Part shown: in pieces, positions 9,301 to 16,587 of the stretch | How the letters are laid out: each line of letters starts with the position of its first letter | Position numbering within the stretch: position 1 is the stretch's first letter | Assembly (NCBI GenBank): GCA_016874715.1 | Contig: VGTK01000035.1 | Coordinates: 1-40,200 of the forward strand | From: Deltaproteobacteria bacterium | GTDB taxonomy: Bacteria; Desulfobacterota; Binatia; UBA12015 | Direction: 5' to 3' | Length of the DNA: 40,200 bases | The notes under the pieces: generated by a model | What the model saw: only the letters and a program-made list of their open reading frames with translations | Databases searched by the model: none | What the model was told of the DNA's origin: nothing | Translations under genes and position numbers: made by a program

Positions 9301-10449
9301 TCAGCGAAGCTCGCGCAGCGCGATCTCGAGCGTCGCGACGAGGCTCAGGCTGATCCCCTTGCGCAGCTCGTCGAACGCTACCCAGAACGCGACGCCGCCG
9401 CGGTCGGCACGAACGCGCGCGACGTGCACCGCCTCCGAGCCGCCGACCTCGACCGGCCCCGGGGCCTCGTCGTGCAGCAGGTCGTGCGTGCGCTCTCCGA
9501 TCGGCTCGCCGTCCTCCTCTTCACCCGCCTCGTCCGCGTAGGCGTCGTCTTCGCCCGCCTCGTCCGCGTAGGCGTCGTCGTCGATCTCGCCCGCGAACGA
9601 CTTGCCACGCCCCGTCGCGTCGACCGCCTTGCCCGCCTCGGGAAGCAAGATGCCCCTACCCTCGCGCAGCAGCCGTTCGGCCTCCTCGGTGTCCACCAGA
9701 CGCTCGAGCTCGACCCACACCGCCTGCGCGACGCCGGCGAACACCGGCACGCGAACGACCGTGGCGACGACCTCGATGCTGTCGCCGAACAGACTCGCGA
9801 TCTCGCCGACGAGACGACGCTCGTCGAGCGACGAACCCTCCCCGTCCGCCGGCGCGCACTGCGGCCGAACGTTGAAGGCGAGCTGCTCGGGGAACTCGTC
9901 CTCCGCGAGCCCGCGCCCTTGCATGAGCCGCACCGACTGCTGCGACAGCGCGTCCATCGCCTCGCGTCCGTGCACCGCGGCCGAGTCGAACACCGTGGTG
10001 ACCACGCGCCGGATCCCCGCCGCCTCGTGGAGCGGTGCCAGCGCCGCCGCGAGGCCGACGCCGTGCGGCCCGGGTACCGCGAGGATGCGCTTCTCGCCCA
10101 GCTGGCCGATCCGCTCGGCATTGACCTCCGGCAGCACCACCGGAGCCCCCGCGGTGCGAGAGAACGGGGTCGCGTCGATGACGATCGCGCCGGCCTCGTG
10201 CGCTTCGTGCACGAGCAGGCGGGCGAGCGTGCCGTCGCCCACGAAGAGCGCCACCTCGACGCCACCGAGACTCCCGCGCTCGGCCTGCTCGACGCGCACG
10301 TCGTAGCCTGCCGCCTCGATCCCCTCGCCCGCGAGCGACGCGTCGCCGAGCACGCGGAGCCCCGCAAGGTCGAAGCCGCGGTCCGCGAGTACGTCGATCA
10401 GGTCGGTCGCCACCTCGGAGCTCGCGCCGACGATCGCGATGCGCGTCAT
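9301..10449 (-). CDS. usg: Aspartate-semialdehyde dehydrogenase homologue without catalytic Cys/His (Usg-like)
   Basis: Encodes 382 aa with the Asd fold: an N-terminal nucleotide-binding stretch (IAIVGASSEVA), VIDATPFSRT, VVLPEVN and RVPVFAG are recognisable. The active-site segment that in true Asd reads NCST-like is VPGPHGVG (125-132) here, with no Cys. The Gln of the STYQAVSG-like segment is replaced (TTVFDSAAV, 151-159), and the GHS histidine is Val240. The only Cys is Cys197. It therefore resembles Usg, the inactive Asd relative encoded before truA in E. coli. An acidic insert (about 288-316) holds two copies of DDAYADEAGE. Start ATG 10449 overlaps the leuB stop. Real Asd activity must come from elsewhere in the genome if this reading is right. 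Confidence 0.85.
   Translation of the reverse strand: MTRIAIVGASSEVATDLIDVLADRGFDLAGLRVLGDASLAGEGIEAAGYDVRVEQAERGSLGGVEVALFVGDGTLARLLVHEAHEAGAIVIDATPFSRTAGAPVVLPEVNAERIGQLGEKRILAVPGPHGVGLAAALAPLHEAAGIRRVVTTVFDSAAVHGREAMDALSQQSVRLMQGRGLAEDEFPEQLAFNVRPQCAPADGEGSSLDERRLVGEIASLFGDSIEVVATVVRVPVFAGVAQAVWVELERLVDTEEAERLLREGRGILLPEAGKAVDATGRGKSFAGEIDDDAYADEAGEDDAYADEAGEEEDGEPIGERTHDLLHDEAPGPVEVGGSEAVHVARVRADRGGVAFWVAFDELRKGISLSLVATLEIALRELR
9521..9580. repeat. Two 30-bp tandem repeats inside the Asd-like gene
   Basis: Positions 9521-9550 and 9551-9580 are 30-bp units identical at 28 positions. They are in frame and encode two copies of the acidic decapeptide DDAYADEAGE on the minus strand. This looks like a recent in-frame duplication within a loop that has no counterpart in ordinary Asd. 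Confidence 0.9.
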
Positions 10450-11561
10450 CGTCCGGCGCCCGCGTCGAGCTCGGCGCGGACCGCCGCACCCATCTCCTGC
10501 GTCGAGATCGCCTTCTCGCCCGTCTTCGCGAGGTCGGCCGTGCGGAGGCCCTTCTCGAGCACGCGATCGACCGCCGCCTCGACGGCCGCGGCCGCCGACT
10601 CCTGCGCGAGCGAGAAGCGCAGCAGCAGCGCCGCGGACAGGATCGCCGCCAGCGGGTTCGCGAGCCCCCTGCCCGCGATGTCGGGCGCACTGCCGTGGAT
10701 CGGCTCGTAGAGGCCGAAGATCGCGCTGCTGCCGCCGATGTCCCTGCGCCGCGAGCCGAGCGACGCCGACGGCAGCAGACCCATCGAGCCGGGCAGCATC
10801 GCCGCTTCGTCGGTGAGGATGTCGCCGAACATGTTCTCGGTCACGATCACGTCGAAGTCACGGGGGCGGCGGATCAGATGCATCGCCATCGCGTCGACCA
10901 GCACGTCTTCGTAGGCGACGTCGGCATTCTTCGCCGCGACCTCGTGCGCCACCTCGCGCCACAGGCGCGACGAGCTCAGCACGTTCGCCTTGTCCACCGA
11001 GGTGACCTTCTTCTTTCGGCCGCGCGCCAGGTCGAATGCGACCTGCACCACGCGACGCACCTCGTCCTCGCTGTAGACGAGCGTGTCGATGGCCTCGCGG
11101 CCCGCCGGGCCCTGGCGGCGCTCGCTCGGCTTGCCGAAGTAGATGCCGCCGGTGAGCTCGCGGATGACCAGGATGTCGACGCCGCGAACGACGTCGGGCT
11201 TGAGCGTCGAGGTGTCGAGCAGCGCGTCCACCGCCTTCACCGGGCGGAGGTTCGCGAACAGGCCGAGGGCCTGGCGGATGCCGAGCAGCGCCTGCTCGGG
11301 ACGTACGGTCGACTTCGGGTCGTCCCACTTCGGACCGCCCACCGCGCCGAGCAGAACCGCATCCGCGCCCTCGGCGAGGCGCAGGGTCGCGTCGGGCAGC
11401 GGGATGCCCGAGTCGTCGATCGCCCGTCCGCCGATGATCGCCTCCTCCATGTCCAGGGAGAGGTCGAAATGCTTCGCCACCGTGCGGAGACACGCGACCG
11501 CCTCGGTCGTGACCTCCGGACCGATGCCGTCACCAGGAAGGATTGCCAGCTTGAAGTGCAT
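10446..11561 (-). CDS. leuB: 3-isopropylmalate dehydrogenase
   Basis: Encodes 371 aa. It oxidises and decarboxylates 3-isopropylmalate with NAD in leucine synthesis. The N-terminus FKLAILPGDGIGPEV, the RELTGGIYFG segment, the divalent-metal region TENMFGDILTDEAAM and GSAPDIAGRGLANPLA are all typical. ATG 11561 has GAGGA about 6 nt upstream; a GTG directly before it is a possible alternative. It follows leuA by 18 nt and its stop overlaps the Asd-like gene by ATGA. leuC and leuD, often located between leuA and leuB, are absent here. Confidence 0.95.
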   Translation of the reverse strand: MHFKLAILPGDGIGPEVTTEAVACLRTVAKHFDLSLDMEEAIIGGRAIDDSGIPLPDATLRLAEGADAVLLGAVGGPKWDDPKSTVRPEQALLGIRQALGLFANLRPVKAVDALLDTSTLKPDVVRGVDILVIRELTGGIYFGKPSERRQGPAGREAIDTLVYSEDEVRRVVQVAFDLARGRKKKVTSVDKANVLSSSRLWREVAHEVAAKNADVAYEDVLVDAMAMHLIRRPRDFDVIVTENMFGDILTDEAAMLPGSMGLLPSASLGSRRRDIGGSSAIFGLYEPIHGSAPDIAGRGLANPLAAILSAALLLRFSLAQESAAAAVEAAVDRVLEKGLRTADLAKTGEKAISTQEMGAAVRAELDAGAGR

Positions 11562-11579
11562 CACGCGTCCTCGAAGTTC

Positions 11580-13151
11580 TCAGGGTCCGTGCTCGGAGTC
11601 GACCGGACGATACGTGCGCAGGTACTCGAGCTTGTTGACCGCCGCCAGATAGGCGAGCGCGCTCGCCATGATGATGTCGGTGTGCGCGCCCTGCCCGATC
11701 GCGACCGTGTCGCCGTCGCGCAGCAGGCACGAGACTTCCCCCTGGGCGTCGGTGCCCCCGGTGATCGCCTTGACCGCGTATCGCTCGAGCTGCGGCACCC
11801 GGCTGCCGAAGCGCTCGACCGCCTGTGCGAGAGCGGCGTAGGTCGCGTCGACCACGCCCGCCCCGGTGGCGCTCGCCTCGGTCTCGCGGTCGCCGATGCG
11901 GACCTTGAGGCGAGCCTGCGGCGTCCCGTCGGTCGTCGACGACGCCTCGAGCGACAGCAGCTCGTAGCTGTTGGGCACGCGCGTCGACTCCTCGGCGACG
12001 ATCGCGACGAGATCCTCGTCGTAGACGTTCTTCTTGCGGTCGGCGAGCGCCTTGAACGCGGCGAACGCCTTGTTCACGTCGAGCTCGGGCTGAAACAGGC
12101 CGAGCGTCTTGAGACGATCGACGAACGCCGCGCGCCCCGAGTGCTTGCCCAGCACCAGGCTGTTCGAAGGTCGCCCGATCTTCTCGGGCTTCATGATCTC
12201 GTAGTTCAGCTTGTGCTTGAGAACTCCGTCCTGGTGGATGCCGGCCTCGTGGGCGAACGCGTTCTCGCCGACGACGGGCTTGTTGATCGGCACCGCGATG
12301 CCGGTGACCTGCGTGAGCAGGCGGCTCGCGCGATAGATCTGCTCGGTGCGGATGTTCGTCGACAGAGCGAAGTAGTCGCGGCGCGTGTCGAGCGCCATCA
12401 CGACCTCTTCCATCGAGGTGTTGCCGGCGCGCTCACCGATGCCGTTGATGGTGCACTCGACCTGACGCGCACCACCGCGCACCGCCGCCAGCGAGTTCGC
12501 GACGGCCATGCCGAGGTCGTTGTGGTTGTGCGTGCTCCACGTGACACGGTCGCCGCCGGGAACGTTCGTCTTCAGATGGGCGAACAGCGCCTGCAGCTGC
12601 TCGGGGATCGCGTAGCCCGTCGTGTCGGGCACGTTGCAGACCGTGGCCCCCATGCGGATCGCCTCGGCGAAGACGCTGCAGAGGTACTCGGGGTCGCTGC
12701 GCGAGGCGTCCTCGGCCGAGAACTCGACGTGCCCGACGTGCTTCTTCGCCAGGTCGACTGCCCACCCCGCCGCTTCGAGAACCTGCTCGCGGCTCATCAT
12801 CAACTTGTGCTTCAGGTGGATGTCCGACGTCGCGATAAAGACGTGGATGCCGGGGTTCCGGGCCTTCTCCACCGCGCGCGCGGCGCGCACGATGTCGGCC
12901 TCCTTGGTCCGCGAGAGGCTCAGCACCACGGGTGCCGTCAACGCCGCCGCGACGGCCTGCACGGCCGCGAAGTCGCCGTCGCTCGACGCCGCGAAGCCCG
13001 CCTCGATGACGTCGACGCCCAGCTCCTCGAGCTGGCGCGCGATCGCCAGCTTCTCCTCCACGTTCATCGTCGCGCCCGGCGACTGCTCGCCGTCGCGCAG
13101 CGTGGTGTCGAAGATCCGCACCACGTCCGTCGTATCGTCGCGCTTCTCCAT
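11580..13151 (-). CDS. leuA: 2-isopropylmalate synthase
   Basis: Encodes 523 aa. It condenses 2-ketoisovalerate with acetyl-CoA, the first step of leucine synthesis. The N-terminal TIM barrel starts with IFDTTLRDGEQSPG and contains the metal-binding HNHNDLGMA and the NGIGERAGN motif. The C-terminal part from about residue 390 matches the LeuA regulatory (leucine-binding) domain. AAAGGATC precedes the ATG by about 7 nt. The 5' side carries an unusual leader (13237-13433) that may regulate this gene. It heads the six-gene minus-strand run ending at 6101. Confidence 0.96.
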   Translation of the reverse strand: MEKRDDTTDVVRIFDTTLRDGEQSPGATMNVEEKLAIARQLEELGVDVIEAGFAASSDGDFAAVQAVAAALTAPVVLSLSRTKEADIVRAARAVEKARNPGIHVFIATSDIHLKHKLMMSREQVLEAAGWAVDLAKKHVGHVEFSAEDASRSDPEYLCSVFAEAIRMGATVCNVPDTTGYAIPEQLQALFAHLKTNVPGGDRVTWSTHNHNDLGMAVANSLAAVRGGARQVECTINGIGERAGNTSMEEVVMALDTRRDYFALSTNIRTEQIYRASRLLTQVTGIAVPINKPVVGENAFAHEAGIHQDGVLKHKLNYEIMKPEKIGRPSNSLVLGKHSGRAAFVDRLKTLGLFQPELDVNKAFAAFKALADRKKNVYDEDLVAIVAEESTRVPNSYELLSLEASSTTDGTPQARLKVRIGDRETEASATGAGVVDATYAALAQAVERFGSRVPQLERYAVKAITGGTDAQGEVSCLLRDGDTVAIGQGAHTDIIMASALAYLAAVNKLEYLRTYRPVDSEHGP

Positions 13152-13236
13152 GTCCGATCCTTTCCCGCCGCGATCGGCCGACGACCACCCGGGAGCTCGC
13201 TCTACCCACCCCGACGCCGATCTCTAGACATGACAA

Positions 13237-13267
13237 CGCCACGGGGCTTTTGCGAGCGCCCGTGGCG
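13237..13267 (-). promoter_or_regulatory. Leader hairpin B before leuA (candidate attenuator)
   Basis: CGCCACGGG (13237-13245) is complementary to CCCGTGGCG (13259-13267), a perfect 9-bp stem with a 13-nt loop, 85 nt before the leuA ATG. On the minus strand it is followed by GTTGTC, not a proper U-tract, so it is at best a weak intrinsic terminator. Confidence 0.4.
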
Positions 13268-13284
13268 GATCGGCGGAGCGGCGT

Positions 13285-13306
13285 GCTTCCCGTCGTTCGT
13301 GGAAGC
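13285..13306 (-). promoter_or_regulatory. Leader hairpin A directly after the short leader ORF
   Basis: GCTTCC (13285-13290) and GGAAGC (13301-13306) form a 6-bp stem with a 10-nt loop starting 3 nt after the TAG of the putative leader peptide. This is where a pausing or attenuation structure would be expected in a ribosome-sensing leader. Confidence 0.3.
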
Positions 13307-13308
13307 AG

Positions 13309-13395
13309 CTACGCGGCCGGCACCAGGAGCGCGCATCTAAGGGAGAGTGGCGCGAGAGCGCCTCCCCGACCGGCCTGGTGACGTACCGAGTTCAT
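13309..13395 (-). CDS. Putative leu leader peptide (28 aa)
   Basis: ATG at 13395, TAG ending at 13309, 28 residues. All five Leu lie in the second half (segment ALAPLSLRCALLVPAA). GGGAAGG lies just upstream and could act as a ribosome site, although the predicted transcription start would leave almost no leader. Its place between a promoter-like sequence and two hairpins before leuA is the layout of leu attenuators. Leu is a common residue in GC-rich DNA, so chance is a real alternative. Confidence 0.3.
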   Translation of the reverse strand: MNSVRHQAGRGGALAPLSLRCALLVPAA

Positions 13396-13404
13396 TGCCT
13401 TCCC

Positions 13405-13433
13405 GGATTAGGGGTGCGGCACACGTGTGTCAA
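13405..13433 (-). promoter_or_regulatory. Candidate leuA promoter with a palindrome in the spacer
   Basis: On the minus strand TTGACA (13433-13428) is followed after exactly 17 nt by TAATCC (13410-13405). The -35 is perfect and the -10 is poor. A perfect 10-bp palindrome CACACGTGTG (13420-13429) overlaps the -35 and spacer and could bind a dimeric regulator. Inference from sequence only. Confidence 0.4.
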
Positions 13434-13595
13434 GGCGGCGGTGGCAAGCTCGCTTGCCGCTCTCCGGGGATCTTGGTATCGCAGCGTCCGGCCCGACCGG
13501 CCAGTTCTGGGGGTACCCTGCGGTCCGCCGGCGCGAGCCGGGTGACGACGACGTGGGTGCCAGTGCGGGGTTTTCCCGAGCCACAAGGAGCGAGA

Positions 13596-14321
13596 ATGAA
13601 GGTTCGATGGACACGAGGGGTACGTCGGCTGGCGATCGCGGCGGTGGCCGCAGCGGTTCTCGCGCCAAGTTTCGCCGACGCGCAGGGCAAGATCACCGGC
13701 AAGGTCACGTTCTCCGGAACGCCCGCCGCAGCCGCCAAGCTGAAGATGGACGCCGATCCGGTCTGCGCCGCCGCGCATCCGGGTGGCGCTCCCGCCGAGG
13801 ATATCGTCGTCGGTGACGGCGGCGCGATGCAGAACGTCTTCGTCTACGTGAAGGAAGGCGTCACCGGGAACTTCCCGGCCAAGGCGGAGCCCGCCGTGAT
13901 CGACCAGAAGGGCTGCCTGTACATGCCACGCGTGGTCGGTCTGCAGGTCGGCCAGCCGCTCAAGTTCCTCAACAGCGACCCGACCCTGCACAACGTGCAC
14001 GGCATGCCCAAGGTCAACGCGTCGTGGAACTACGCCATGCCGAAGTTCGTGAAGCAGAAGGAGAACAAGGACCTCACCAAGCCCGAGGTCATGATCCACG
14101 TGAAGTGCGACGTGCACCCGTGGATGTCGGGCTACGTCGGCGTCCTGCCGCACCCGTTCTTCGCGACGACCGGCAAGGATGGCTCGTTCACCATCGAGGG
14201 GCTGCCGCCGGGCGAGTACACCGTCGAGGCGTGGCAGGAGAAGCTCGGCGCGCAGACGGCCAAGGTCAAGGTCGACGCGGGCGGGGCTGCCAGCAGCGAC
14301 TTCACCTTCAAGGCCTCGTGA
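13596..14321 (+). CDS. Exported cupredoxin-like protein with carboxypeptidase-regulatory-like C-terminal domain
   Basis: Encodes 241 aa. A signal peptide covers residues 1-29 (ends ADA-Q). The region of about 115-185 resembles a type 1 copper fold: candidate ligands are His132 or His135 (LHNVHG) and Cys171, His174 and Met177 in CDVHPWM. The segment from about 190 (GSFTIEGLPPGEYTVEAW) matches the carboxypeptidase regulatory-like domain. Such proteins are periplasmic and may carry electrons or copper. Position at the head of a cytochrome oxidase biogenesis block supports a link to oxidase electron supply or copper handling, which is inference. AAGGAG lies 5 nt before ATG 13596. Confidence 0.8.
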   Translation: MKVRWTRGVRRLAIAAVAAAVLAPSFADAQGKITGKVTFSGTPAAAAKLKMDADPVCAAAHPGGAPAEDIVVGDGGAMQNVFVYVKEGVTGNFPAKAEPAVIDQKGCLYMPRVVGLQVGQPLKFLNSDPTLHNVHGMPKVNASWNYAMPKFVKQKENKDLTKPEVMIHVKCDVHPWMSGYVGVLPHPFFATTGKDGSFTIEGLPPGEYTVEAWQEKLGAQTAKVKVDAGGAASSDFTFKAS

Positions 14322-14334
14322 GCGGGCGGCTTCT

Positions 14335-14389
14335 GAGACGCGATCGAGACGCGATCGACACGCGATTGCGACGCGATTGACACGCGATC
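14335..14389. repeat. Five tandem 11-bp repeats
   Basis: Five consecutive units with consensus GASACGCGATY occupy 14335-14345, 14346-14356, 14357-14367, 14368-14378 and 14379-14389. Units 1 and 2 are identical; the others differ at one to three positions. The period is close to one helical turn, so repeated sites would face the same side of the DNA. The array begins 14 bp after the cupredoxin stop and ends 21 bp before the COX2-like gene. No hairpin is obvious. Confidence 0.9.
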
Positions 14390-14410
14390 GGATCCTCTGA
14401 GCCTACTCCC

Positions 14411-14713
14411 GTGCAGGCCACGCTGTTCTGGCTGACCGGGGGCGCGTTCTTCGCGCTCCAGATCGGGACGCTCTTGTACCTGCTCTACGCGAGTCCCAGT
14501 GCGGGGCTCGCGGCCACCGGGGAGCGCCGGCGCCGCGTCGAACTCGTTTGGACGCTGGTGCCGGCCTCCATCCTCGTCGCCATCGTCCTGATGGTCGGCG
14601 GCTTCACGGGTGCGTCGTGGACCCGGGTCCGCACCGCCGCGGCCCCCGGGGCCGCGGACTTCGCCCTGCACCACCCGGACGCGCAGGCCGTCCGCCCCGG
14701 CACCCCGAGGTAG
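14411..14713 (+). CDS. Small membrane protein resembling an isolated COX2 transmembrane segment
   Basis: Encodes 100 aa with two hydrophobic helices (about 5-27 and 49-67). The stretch RVELVWTLVPASILVAI matches the second transmembrane helix of cytochrome oxidase subunit II, where E-x-x-WT-x-x-P is typical. The periplasmic CuA domain is missing: the remaining 30 or so residues contain no Cys ligand pair. A complete subunit II is encoded separately at 21304-22113, so this is either a reduced paralogue or an accessory subunit. GTG start with weak ribosome site; 3 nt before ctaB. Not a fragment by frameshift, since ctaB follows directly. Confidence 0.7.
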   Translation: MQATLFWLTGGAFFALQIGTLLYLLYASPSAGLAATGERRRRVELVWTLVPASILVAIVLMVGGFTGASWTRVRTAAAPGAADFALHHPDAQAVRPGTPR

Positions 14714-14716
14714 GGC

Positions 14717-15607
14717 GTGCAGCGAAGCGTCGCGCTCGCCACTCCGGTGTCCCGTTTCGCCGACTACGCGGAGCTCGCCAAGCCGCGCATCACGCTGATG
14801 GTCGTTCTGACCACCGCGGCCGGCTACTACCTGGGCGCGGACGGGTCGATCGACCTCCTGGTCCTGCTGCACGCCCTGCTCGGAACGGGCGTCATCGCCG
14901 CCGCGGCAAGCGCCCTGAACCAGGTGCTCGAGCGGGACTCGGACTCGCGCATGCTGCGCACGCAGTCGCGCCCGCTGCCCGCGGGGCGAATGGAAACACA
15001 GGCCGCGCTGGCCTTCGGGCTCGCGCTCGCACTTCTCGGCAGCATCTACCTCGCCGCCGCCGTCAACGTCCTGACCGCGGCGATCGGTGTCGCGACGATG
15101 GTGCTGTACGTGCTCGTGTACACGCCGCTCAAGCGACGATCGTCGCTCTGCACGATCGTCGGAGCGGTACCCGGCGCGCTGCCCCCGGTGATGGGCTGGA
15201 CCGCCGCGGCCGGTGCGCTGAGCGCCGAGGCCTGGGTGCTGTTCGCGATCCTGTTCTTCTGGCAGCTGCCGCACTTCCTCGCGATCGCGTGGAACTACCG
15301 CGAAGACTACGCCCGCGGCGGGCAGCCGATGCTGTCGGTCGAGGACCCGACCGGCGGCAGCACTGCGCGTCAGATCGTCCTGAACTGCATGGCGCTCCTG
15401 CCCGTCAGCCTCGCGCCCTCGCTCCTGCACCTGACCGGAGCGCTGTACTTCTACGGCGCGCTGGCACTCGGCATCACCTACCTGGTCGCGGGCGTGCACG
15501 CGGCGCGCGACCGATCGCACGACGCCGCGTTGCTCCTGCTGCGCGTCTCGGTGATCTACCTGCCCGCGCTCCTGGGACTGATGACCTTCGACAAGGTGAC
15601 CTTCTGA
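14717..15607 (+). CDS. ctaB: Protohaem IX farnesyltransferase (haem O synthase)
   Basis: Encodes 296 aa of the UbiA prenyltransferase superfamily with about nine membrane helices. It adds farnesyl to haem b, making haem O for haem-copper oxidases. The first Asp-rich motif region reads LNQVLERDSDSRMLRTQSRPLP, and the second conserved region YTPLKRRSSLCTIVGAVPGA is typical of CtaB. The GTG start at 14717 follows the previous stop by 3 nt. No haem A synthase (ctaA) is present in the window, so whether haem A is made cannot be decided here. Confidence 0.93.
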   Translation: MQRSVALATPVSRFADYAELAKPRITLMVVLTTAAGYYLGADGSIDLLVLLHALLGTGVIAAAASALNQVLERDSDSRMLRTQSRPLPAGRMETQAALAFGLALALLGSIYLAAAVNVLTAAIGVATMVLYVLVYTPLKRRSSLCTIVGAVPGALPPVMGWTAAAGALSAEAWVLFAILFFWQLPHFLAIAWNYREDYARGGQPMLSVEDPTGGSTARQIVLNCMALLPVSLAPSLLHLTGALYFYGALALGITYLVAGVHAARDRSHDAALLLLRVSVIYLPALLGLMTFDKVTF

Positions 15608-15630
15608 CGACGCTCGCAGCGAGCGCCGCG

Positions 15631-16563
15631 GTGCCCGGCCAGATCCTGACGGTCGACGGCCTCCGCCACAGCTACGGGGACACCCTGGCACTGGACGGCC
15701 TGTCGTTCCAGATGCAGCGCGGTGAGATCTTCGGGTTGCTGGGCCCGAACGGCGGCGGCAAGACCACGCTGTTCCGGATCCTCTCCACGCTGCTCGCGCC
15801 GACGGCCGGCCGCGCTGCCATCGCCGGCCACGACGTGGTGCGCGAGCCGCAGGCGGTGCGGCGCTCGATCGGCGTGGTGTTCCAGTCGCCGAGCTTGGAC
15901 GTCAAGCTCACGGTCCGCGAGAACATGCTGCACCAGGGCCGCCTGTACGGCCTGCGCGGCGCGCCGCTCGACGCGCGCATCGACGAGATGCTGACACGGG
16001 TGGCGATGCGCGAGCGCGCCGGCGACCGCGTCGAGACGCTGTCCGGCGGCATGCGCCGGCGCGTCGACCTCGCCAAGGGCCTGCTCCACCGCCCTGCTCT
16101 CGTCCTGCTCGACGAGCCCACCACGGGCCTCGACCCGGGGGCGCGGCTCGACCTGTGGAACTACGTCACCGAGGCGCGCAAGCGCGACGGCCTCTCGGTG
16201 CTCATCACCACCCACCTGATGGAGGACGCCGAGCGCTGCGACAGGCTGCTCATCATCGACCGTGGCCGCATCGTCGCGCTCGACACGCCGGACGTGCTGC
16301 GCGACGGAGTCGGGGGGGATGTCATCGTCGCGCGCACGCGTGATCCGGAGGCCCTCGCCAGGGCCGTCCAGGAGCGCTTCTCGCAGGAAGCGAGCGTGGT
16401 GGACGGCACCTTGCGCATCCGCCGCGCGCGCGGCCACGAGTTCGTCCCCCTCCTGTTCGAGGCGTTCCCCGGTCAGATCGAGGCGGTCAGCCTCGGCAAG
16501 CCGACGCTCGAGGACGCGTTCATCCAGCGGACGGGACACCGTCTCTGGGAAGGCGAAAGCTGA
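15631..16563 (+). CDS. ABC transporter ATP-binding protein (ABC-2/DrrA type)
   Basis: Encodes about 310 aa from GTG 15631; a non-standard CTG overlapping the ctaB stop at 15604 would add nine residues. Walker A is GPNGGGKTT, with Gly in place of the usual Ala; the signature is LSGGMRRRVDLA; Walker B is ALVLLDEPTTGLDP; the H-loop is ITTHLMEDAE. The C-terminal 80 residues form a DrrA-like accessory domain. It pairs with the permease that follows. Its place between ctaB and sco suggests export of something needed for oxidase assembly, comparable in idea to NosFY in nitrous oxide reductase maturation. Substrate unknown. Confidence 0.88.
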   Translation: MPGQILTVDGLRHSYGDTLALDGLSFQMQRGEIFGLLGPNGGGKTTLFRILSTLLAPTAGRAAIAGHDVVREPQAVRRSIGVVFQSPSLDVKLTVRENMLHQGRLYGLRGAPLDARIDEMLTRVAMRERAGDRVETLSGGMRRRVDLAKGLLHRPALVLLDEPTTGLDPGARLDLWNYVTEARKRDGLSVLITTHLMEDAERCDRLLIIDRGRIVALDTPDVLRDGVGGDVIVARTRDPEALARAVQERFSQEASVVDGTLRIRRARGHEFVPLLFEAFPGQIEAVSLGKPTLEDAFIQRTGHRLWEGES

Positions 16564-16587
16564 GCGCGCAGCCGCTCCGCTTCCGCT

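Larger units (their letters stand above)
13152..13595. other. 444-bp divergent intergenic region between leuA and the cupredoxin gene
   Basis: The leuA-proximal half holds, on the minus strand, a promoter-like pair (13433-13405), a 10-bp palindrome, a 28-codon ORF (13395-13309) and two hairpins (13306-13285 and 13267-13237). Further right is a 7-bp inverted repeat around 2 nt (GGCAAGC/GCTTGCC, 13443-13458) and GGGGTACCCTGC (13510-13521), which recurs exactly at 18072-18083. A strong AAGGAG (13585-13590) serves the cupredoxin gene. No clear plus-strand promoter was recognised. Confidence 0.6.

Noticed and set aside
10695..13340. Very long + strand open frame opposite leuB and leuA
   Set aside because: It is the antisense of two certain genes, with Arg/Asp/Val-rich composition and no recognisable motif.
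13152..13595. T-box for leuA
   Set aside because: No TGGNACCGCG-type element was seen on the minus strand.
14335..14389. CRISPR array
   Set aside because: Repeats are 11 bp with no spacers, and no cas gene is present.
14377..14404. TTGACA in the repeat array as a promoter for the COX2-like gene
   Set aside because: TTGACA at 14377-14382 has no acceptable -10 at 16-18 nt; it is a by-product of the repeat sequence.
14132..15691. Minus-strand open frame containing repeated DRVSIASQ
   Set aside because: The peptide repeat is only the 11-bp DNA array read in another frame; the frame is opposite ctaB and other real genes.
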